DNA from: Deltaproteobacteria bacterium
GTDB taxonomy: Bacteria; Desulfobacterota; Desulfobacteria; Desulfobacterales; Desulfatirhabdiaceae
Assembly: GCA_026388755.1 (NCBI GenBank)
Contig: JAPLJE010000034.1
Coordinates: forward strand, 1 to 7,606
Length of the DNA: 7,606 nt
Direction: 5' to 3'
Shown: piece by piece, positions 1 through 4,968 of the stretch
How positions within the stretch are numbered: position 1 is the stretch's first letter
How the letters are laid out: each line of letters opens with the position of its first letter
Position numbers and translations under genes: made by a program
The notes under the pieces: model-generated
Seen by the model: only the letters and a program-made list of their open reading frames with translations
Databases searched by the model: none
Told to the model about the DNA's origin: nothing

Positions 1-3000
1 GACAGTATCCGGTCGGTAGCGGTGCATGTAGATGAGCGCGTTGAAGCTACCCTTTGAGCTCGAAAACAACCAGTAGATGGGCCGCTTTTTGTAGCGGCGC
101 ACGTGATCGTTGTAAAAGTCCTTAAGAAAATATTTGCGGATGTCCTTGTCCAGGGCTTTTTCGATAAATTCAAGGTTGGCCTCGTAATGTTCATCGCCGA
201 AAGTGATATGCAGGAAGCGCTGAAATCTCTCCACGATATCATCTGTAAACCAGTCGCCATCGAGAACCGGAATGACATTATCCTTGTCGGGATGAAACAT
301 GATTTCAGTTTGGGAAGTTATTCCTGTTTGATTTTTCCATTCCTCAAATTTCTTGTTGTAGTCTTCAACGGTTTCACCTTGATTCGCAAGGACAAGGCCT
401 GGCATGTCAAGCGAGTATCTTCCGAACATACAGCCAACAGAATAACTGATGAATTCCTTCATCGTATCTTCAAGAAGTCGAACCTCCATTGCCTTCCACT
501 TCTCACTCCCCACTTCACACTCATCAACGCCATAGCGGTAATGCGGATTGCAGGTCATTGTGATTTCTTTGATTGGCACCTCGGGCGTCAGCTCATCCTG
601 CAAGCCATATGCTTCGATGAAAATACGGTTGTTATCTTCTTCAAGACGCTGCATTTCCAGTGTCATATCCGTGGGCTGGCGGTAATCGGTGTGAAGAAGT
701 GGAATGCTGGTTAGTTCCCAGGATAACTCGAATGAATCCCAATCCACTTTACTTAGACATATAGATTTTTTAACATCTTCGCAAACGCTATCTTCGTATC
801 TGAAAGGCAATTTGCCAACCGGACCTTCATGAAAATCAAGGGTTGGAGAAACTGCCTTAAGGAAGTTGTTTACAAGTTTAGAGTTGCAATACCCTAAAGC
901 ACTATAAAGAATCCCTTCGTTTTTTGGAAAGCACATGGCACCTTTTGTTTCGAACATGTGGCCTTGAGGCGAATACCTCATTGATAAGTTGGAACTCGAA
1001 ATTGCTGACCATGTTAGCCCTTTTTGAAAATAGAAATTTTGATTTTGAGGGCGAGATCGCAGTTTGCCATTCTCATCAGAGAAGGCTTTAATTTCTTCTC
1101 CATCCCTATGCCAATGCACAACGAAATAATTGTTTCCAAACCACTTTCTGAATTCGCCTCCTTTATTGCAAGGAAACCATTTCAAATCAGACTCAGTAGC
1201 CGCATTTCTGTCTGAAAATTCAAATCCAATAGTATTTATCTGTGGCTCAAACCAAAAGCGCATAAATCTATCGTTATTCCCGGTAGCAAGACCCTGTTTC
1301 GTTGGTGCAGAGTTTGCCAGCGGTGGAAACGTATCAAAAATCGCTCTCACCTTATCACTTACCCAATATGCAATTGGGCTTCCAGGGATTTTCTTGATGT
1401 CGGTAGCGGAGGCACGGAAGAGCCAGCCGCAATTTGGATTTCTTATTGCCTCTAATGTTATGACAGATTGGCGATCTGCACCATAAAAACTCGTTAAATC
1501 GACATAAGCGCCACGATAGTCAGGCAATTTTTGACGGAAAAGAGTAAAACCGCAAATCGGAACAAAGGCAGATTCGAAAAAAGCATGATATTCTGGACGA
1601 ACCAGTGTAGTAATTGTATTTTCGTTCAGAATACGGGAACGTAGTTTTTCATATGAACTAAGGAACATCCACGTAAATGGGGTCATTAGCCCCATGAAGC
1701 CACCTCTTGAAACTAAATCCATGATTCGTTCAACAAATACCGCAAACAAGTCTGACTTGCTGTTGGGATAATTGTCCTTTACCCACGATCCCAGCCGCCC
1801 ATTCATTCCCTTGCCACCCATATACGGCGGGTTGGCAATGACCACATGGTATTTTGGGCTGAGGTAGTCGGCCTGCCGTAGCGCTTGCAGCACTTTCTTA
1901 TGGGTCCTGATGAGGAATATTTGCCCAGAAACATTTTTCGCTTCCAGGATTTTCAGCATGCTATTCACATCGGTCACTTTAGGGCGAATCAGAGAACCGA
2001 AGTTGTCTGCTTCTTCAAACTGGCGCAAGGTGGTTTGTAGAGGTGCGGTGAATAGATCCCAGCCGATAAAATCCATGTAGTCCTTCAGCTCGGCCTCTTC
2101 GAAGTGGATGTTCTCCAACACGCAGATATTGGGTGCTACTTTCTTGCTGAAAAAGCGGCGCTGCTTGGCGCGGGCCTTCATGGTCAGGGCAAAGGCAGCG
2201 AGCTCCCCGGCGCGTTTGTCAATCTCGATGCCGAAAAGATTGTTTTCCAGAATCAGGCGAGGAATCTCCGTTGCCTCGTAGCCTTCCTCTTCGTAGATGA
2301 AATAGAGGATATCAAAGGAATAGACCAGCATGTGGGCGCTTCCACATGCCGGATCACAAACCTTGATTTCTTCCGGTTTACTGATTTTCAGGAAGTCTGT
2401 TTCGGGTGTTTCCGGTTTGATATAGTATGCCATCTTTTCCGCAAGACGGGAGTTGGGCCGGTTCAACATCCAGAGCCGCCCCAGGGAATTCTCGACCAGA
2501 TACTTCACAATCCAGTGCGGGGTAAAGAGCTGGGTGGCCGCCGGGATGTTCTCCGGGGTGATCTTCTTGTTCTTCTTCAGGCCGTCGAAGACCTCATCCT
2601 TCTTCTCGGAGATATAGAACTGGTAAAGCCAGCCGATCACCTCGACATCCTGACAGGCATCGGGCGTCATGGCCTCGCGGGTATAAGCCAGGATGGAGTT
2701 GCCGGAGAGCAGGTCGTCCGGCATCAGCAGTTCCGTATAATCGGCGATCTTTTCAAACAGGTAGTCCATGGCCTTGTGGTAGTCATTACAGGCAGCAACC
2801 ACCAGCAGCCGATAAGCTTCAGCCTGCGGATCACGACTGGGCGTGGTGCCGTTCAGCAGGGCAAAAATCTGCTGCCGGGTCTTCTCGGGCACCATGTCTT
2901 CGTCGATATGGCCCATCTTGGCCTCTGCCAGAATCTCGGGCTGAAACTGCCCCTCGGCGGGAGATACCACACCGATGCGGGTGTAGCGGTTTACATCCAT

Positions 3001-3225
3001 AAATCGCAGGGCGCAGAAGCGGTTGAACCAAGTGTAGGCGACTTTCTCGATCACCTGATCCCTGCCATGAGCCTTGATCTGCGCTGCAAGATCTTCTACC
3101 GCCTTCGGTTCTTCACGCCGGGCCGCACTGTCTTCGGCAAGGACCTGCTGCAACTTGCCCGAGACCTGTTCGATTAGGCTGCGGCGGGCAAACTGAGCAA
3201 ATTTTTTCAGCTTTGCGGTTTCCAT
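1..3225 (-). CDS. pglX: BREX type 1 adenine-specific DNA methyltransferase PglX (BrxX), 3' end off window
   Basis: N6-adenine methyltransferase of BREX; it marks host DNA and is needed for exclusion of unmethylated phage. The frame is open for 1075 codons from ATG 3225 to the window edge with no internal stop; I checked it codon by codon over about 1-2520 and 3181-3240, and translated the stretch between. An in-frame TAA at 3238-3240 lies just upstream and a TAAGGA ribosome site sits 5 nt before the ATG, which fixes the start. The N-terminus begins METAKLKKFAQFARRSL. The SAM-binding motif DPACGSAHMLVY is at residues 291-302 and the catalytic NPPY at 465-468, followed by MGGKG. Residues after about 495 should hold the target-recognition domain. 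The family is usually about 1200 aa, so roughly the last 100-150 residues are missing at the left edge. Residues about 495-835 are coded by much AT-richer DNA than the rest. The family assignment is firm; the recognition sequence cannot be read from the gene. Confidence 0.95.
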   Translation of the reverse strand, partial: METAKLKKFAQFARRSLIEQVSGKLQQVLAEDSAARREEPKAVEDLAAQIKAHGRDQVIEKVAYTWFNRFCALRFMDVNRYTRIGVVSPAEGQFQPEILAEAKMGHIDEDMVPEKTRQQIFALLNGTTPSRDPQAEAYRLLVVAACNDYHKAMDYLFEKIADYTELLMPDDLLSGNSILAYTREAMTPDACQDVEVIGWLYQFYISEKKDEVFDGLKKNKKITPENIPAATQLFTPHWIVKYLVENSLGRLWMLNRPNSRLAEKMAYYIKPETPETDFLKISKPEEIKVCDPACGSAHMLVYSFDILYFIYEEEGYEATEIPRLILENNLFGIEIDKRAGELAAFALTMKARAKQRRFFSKKVAPNICVLENIHFEEAELKDYMDFIGWDLFTAPLQTTLRQFEEADNFGSLIRPKVTDVNSMLKILEAKNVSGQIFLIRTHKKVLQALRQADYLSPKYHVVIANPPYMGGKGMNGRLGSWVKDNYPNSKSDLFAVFVERIMDLVSRGGFMGLMTPFTWMFLSSYEKLRSRILNENTITTLVRPEYHAFFESAFVPICGFTLFRQKLPDYRGAYVDLTSFYGADRQSVITLEAIRNPNCGWLFRASATDIKKIPGSPIAYWVSDKVRAIFDTFPPLANSAPTKQGLATGNNDRFMRFWFEPQINTIGFEFSDRNAATESDLKWFPCNKGGEFRKWFGNNYFVVHWHRDGEEIKAFSDENGKLRSRPQNQNFYFQKGLTWSAISSSNLSMRYSPQGHMFETKGAMCFPKNEGILYSALGYCNSKLVNNFLKAVSPTLDFHEGPVGKLPFRYEDSVCEDVKKSICLSKVDWDSFELSWELTSIPLLHTDYRQPTDMTLEMQRLEEDNNRIFIEAYGLQDELTPEVPIKEITMTCNPHYRYGVDECEVGSEKWKAMEVRLLEDTMKEFISYSVGCMFGRYSLDMPGLVLANQGETVEDYNKKFEEWKNQTGITSQTEIMFHPDKDNVIPVLDGDWFTDDIVERFQRFLHITFGDEHYEANLEFIEKALDKDIRKYFLKDFYNDHVRRYKKRPIYWLFSSSKGSFNALIYMHRYRPDTV

Positions 3226-3230
3226 CTTAA

Positions 3231-3236
3231 TCCTTA
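3231..3236 (-). promoter_or_regulatory. Ribosome binding site of pglX
   Basis: TAAGGA on the minus strand, 5 nt before ATG 3225. It supports this ATG as the start; there is no other in-frame start between it and the upstream in-frame TAA. Confidence 0.7.
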
Positions 3237-3305
3237 TTTACGGACTCAGAACCTGACAAATTTTTATAGCTTTCCAGATAAAGATTCTGGGTGCGTTATC
3301 GGTCG

Positions 3306-3330
3306 GGGATAGCAGAAAAATGCCTATCCC
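3306..3330 (-). other. Hairpin in pglX leader
   Basis: GGGATAG (3306-3312) pairs perfectly with CTATCCC (3324-3330), a 7-bp stem with an 11-nt loop. No U-tract follows on either strand, so it is not an intrinsic terminator. A second, weaker hairpin (CCAGA 3274-3278 with TCTGG 3286-3290) lies nearer the start codon. Both would be in the pglX 5' leader if transcription starts upstream of them; a function is not shown. Confidence 0.35.
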
Positions 3331-3381
3331 ATCAAAATAATTATCTAAAAGCTATAGCGTATGAACGTTCTATACACGTTT

Positions 3382-3399
3382 CTACACACATGTGCGTAG
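3382..3399. promoter_or_regulatory. Operator-like palindrome, site 1
   Basis: CTACACACATGTGCGTAG is an 18-bp palindrome with one mismatched pair, centred at 3390.5. Its half-site TGTGYGTAG is shared with site 2, whose centre is 22 bp away, about two turns of the helix. That arrangement is typical of two dimers bound on the same face of DNA. The protein that binds is unknown; the neighbouring AlbA_2 regulator or a BREX regulator elsewhere in the locus are candidates by inference. Confidence 0.55.
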
Positions 3400-3405
3400 A
3401 CATTA

Positions 3406-3419
3406 ACACACATGTGTGT
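3406..3419. promoter_or_regulatory. Operator-like palindrome, site 2
   Basis: ACACACATGTGTGT is a perfect 14-bp palindrome centred at 3412.5, and its right half extends to TGTGTGTAG, matching site 1. A third, partial half-site (TGTGTAAAC, 3435-3443) starts a further 22 bp on, inside the regulator remnant. The sites lie between the broken end of the regulator and pglX. Confidence 0.55.
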
Positions 3420-3422
3420 AGA

Positions 3423-3650
3423 TTACCTGTTTCGTGTGTAAACAGCATGACGCATTTTTCCTTTTTGAATGATCTTGCCTTCTGCCTGAAGACGTTTAAG
3501 CAGATGGTAAGCCCTTGATAAGCTCAAGTGGCACAGATTGGCCACATCGGCTCGCGTGATAGAACCGTGATCGTCGATAAAGCCTATCACCATCTGTTCC
3601 TGCTGGATGGGGTAACTGTGGTTTCCGGTTTCTGCACGGAAACGGCAAGA
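3423..3650 (-). pseudogene. Out-of-frame winged-helix remnant of the AlbA_2 regulator
   Basis: This open stretch lies between TGA 3651-3653 and TAA 3423-3425, in a different frame from the regulator. From ATG 3593 it would give 56 aa starting MVIGFIDDHGSITRADV, followed by a recognition-helix-like LSLSRAYHLLKRLQAEGK and a basic, wing-like end (IIQKGKMRHAVYTRNR). The residues just before are PIQQEQ. This resembles the last winged helix-turn-helix of COG2865-type regulators (from memory QEQMVLQYV..HGSITR). It looks like the lost C-terminal domain of the upstream gene. The ATG overlaps the regulator's stop (ATGGTGA), so separate coupled translation as a small DNA-binding protein is possible, though no good ribosome site is seen. 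Confidence 0.65.
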
Positions 3651-4957
3651 TCAGCGGTGGATTGGCGATGTTCTTCGCGCAGTCGAGAGAGAATAATCAG
3701 ACTGTCGATGGATATGGCGCTTCCGGTCTTTTCTTCCTGGTGCAGGATCATCTTGAGAAAATCCGGATCGGCGTCGGCACTGAACATCTGAACGGTCACT
3801 GTGGATCTATCCGACATGCTGTAGTCCGGAGAGGGGCGTCCGTAACGCAGCATCCCTTCATATATGCGGTCAATACCACGACCGGTTCGCTCTGCCAGGC
3901 CAATACGTTTGATGATATCAGCCAACTGTGGATTGCGGGAGCGAGGTGCGACCAGGAGAAGATTTTGAATGGTTACGCCCTCTACAAAGCCTCCTGGGCT
4001 GGAAATAGACAGTCCAGTATCATCCAGTTTTACATGCACCGCCCCCAGTCTCGAATAATCCCGATGAACCAGCGCATTGACAAATGCTTCACGAAATGCC
4101 CGCCGATCAAAATTCGGAATGGGGACACGAAAAAGGCCCACTTGAATCTCTTCTTCTTCCACTCGGGCCTTGAAAAGCTGCTCAACCTCTTCGAAGGTTT
4201 GAAGCAGTGGCTTGCGGAAAAATTCGTTTACCCGGACATTGGTGCCGTGAAGCACCTGAAAAGCCACTTCATGGGCAGGAATCAGACGACGAAGGTCTGC
4301 CTCTTTGCCGAGCAAAAGCATACCTGCAAAAGTCGGCCGGGAGTCACCATCAACAGTGGTCGTCAAACCGAGCGCGCCATCCAGCTCATTGTCGGCCAGC
4401 GGCAGCAGCGATTGGTCGCCCCCATATTTTCGGATGGCTTCACGGATGCGGTGCCGTTCAAGTGGATTCAAGTCCTCTACCGTGAAGCTATCAATGACCA
4501 TGGCCGAAGGATCGGTCAATCCCATGGACGACTGTCTCTGGATAAATTCATGAGGATAGAACGGTACGGCTTCAGGCTTGCCATTGGCCATCAGGCGCCG
4601 GCGCTGCAGCAGTCCGTCGGAAGTCGATACCAACTGCCGGGACTTGGGTACCGTGATTCGGGCGACCCTTCGGCTCTCAACCTCTAACCGCTCAACCCTG
4701 ACAGAAATCGACGGATTGGTTTTATTGGCAATCAATGCTGAAAGCCCGGTGATGCTTTCGTGGTTCGGATGCAGGCCGGTGATCCTGCCGTCATCTTCCA
4801 CGCCGAGCAGCAAATCGCCGCCATCGGTATTCGCCATCGCCACAACGGCAGCCACGAGTTCCCGATCCGGCAGGCACTTGGAATCGCTCTTGAACTCCAG
4901 CGTCAGGCTCTCTCCCTGCTGGATCAACTTCATAATTTCGTGTTCATTCGTGTTCAT
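3587..4957 (-). CDS. AlbA_2 / HATPase_c_4 putative transcriptional regulator (RecG-like COG2865), C-terminally truncated
   Basis: A 456-aa protein of the family often mis-labelled 'ATP-dependent DNA helicase RecG'; it has no helicase motifs. The AlbA_2 (Schlafen-type) domain covers about residues 16-130, with LEFKSD at 20-25, ANTDGGDLLLGVEDDG at 42-57 and LLQRRRLMANG at 116-126. A GHKL-like ATPase fold covers about 285-370: EAFVNALVHRDY (290-301), SPGGFVEG (320-327), RNPQLADII (341-349) and ERTGRGID (356-363). The start of a first winged helix follows (about 418-448, LIILSRLREEH to QKPETT), and then the frame ends abruptly in a short basic tail. Family members as I recall are about 550-570 aa with two winged helices; here the second is found downstream in another frame. 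The start ATG 4957 has an AGGA site 7 nt upstream; Met9 is an alternative but has no such site. The gene lies 9 bp after brxC in the same operon. Such genes occur as accessory genes in BREX loci and probably regulate them, but this is inferred. Confidence 0.85.
   Translation of the reverse strand: MNTNEHEIMKLIQQGESLTLEFKSDSKCLPDRELVAAVVAMANTDGGDLLLGVEDDGRITGLHPNHESITGLSALIANKTNPSISVRVERLEVESRRVARITVPKSRQLVSTSDGLLQRRRLMANGKPEAVPFYPHEFIQRQSSMGLTDPSAMVIDSFTVEDLNPLERHRIREAIRKYGGDQSLLPLADNELDGALGLTTTVDGDSRPTFAGMLLLGKEADLRRLIPAHEVAFQVLHGTNVRVNEFFRKPLLQTFEEVEQLFKARVEEEEIQVGLFRVPIPNFDRRAFREAFVNALVHRDYSRLGAVHVKLDDTGLSISSPGGFVEGVTIQNLLLVAPRSRNPQLADIIKRIGLAERTGRGIDRIYEGMLRYGRPSPDYSMSDRSTVTVQMFSADADPDFLKMILHQEEKTGSAISIDSLIILSRLREEHRQSTADLAVSVQKPETTVTPSSRNRW
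4938..4957 (-). repeat. 10-bp perfect tandem repeat forming the regulator start
   Basis: ATGAACACGA occurs twice in tandem (4957-4948 and 4947-4938), supplying the start codon and codons 2-7 of the regulator (MNTNEHE). The first eight residues are outside the conserved AlbA_2 part, which begins near Met9. The unit resembles the CACGAATGAACACGAATG-like short repeats that I recall as dispersed in many environmental bacterial genomes; that link is from memory. Confidence 0.7.
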
Positions 4958-4964
4958 TTGTGGT

Positions 4965-4968
4965 TCCT
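4965..4968 (-). promoter_or_regulatory. Ribosome binding site of the regulator, overlapping the brxC stop
   Basis: AGGA on the minus strand, 7 nt before ATG 4957, overlaps the brxC TAG (4967-4969). This placement suggests translational coupling of the two genes. Confidence 0.6.

Larger units (their letters stand above)
3226..3422 (-). promoter_or_regulatory. Leader / control region upstream of pglX
   Basis: This is the only real gap between genes, 197 bp, and is AT-rich (23 G+C in the 60 bases 3301-3360). It holds two tandem palindromes, the palindromes GAACGTTC (3363-3370) and GCTATAGC (3351-3358), and two hairpins. Weak -10-like hexamers on the minus strand are GATAAT (about 3341-3346) and TATAAA (about 3262-3267), but neither has a recognisable -35 at 16-18 bp, so I cannot place a promoter. 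The operator-like palindromes and long leader suggest that pglX may have its own regulated transcription in addition to read-through from brxC. No Rho-independent terminator is seen. Confidence 0.45.

Noticed and set aside
103..714. Plus-strand open frame of 203 codons at the left end
   Set aside because: It is antisense to the C-terminal part of pglX, where the minus frame is open and family-like throughout.
2104..3177. Plus-strand open frame of 357 codons opposite pglX
   Set aside because: It lies wholly antisense to the catalytic N-terminal half of pglX, which has clear family motifs; the translation shows no recognisable domain and arises from the codon bias of the true gene.
3306..3330. 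Hairpin as a Rho-independent terminator of the regulator
   Set aside because: The stem is short and AT-containing and no run of T follows it in either direction.
3361..3443. Palindromic region as a CRISPR-like or insertion-sequence end
   Set aside because: There are only two close palindromes, with no spacers, no transposase and no target-site duplication.
3662..4687. Plus-strand open frame of 341 codons opposite the regulator
   Set aside because: It is antisense to the well-supported AlbA_2/HATPase frame and has no domain-like sequence of its own.
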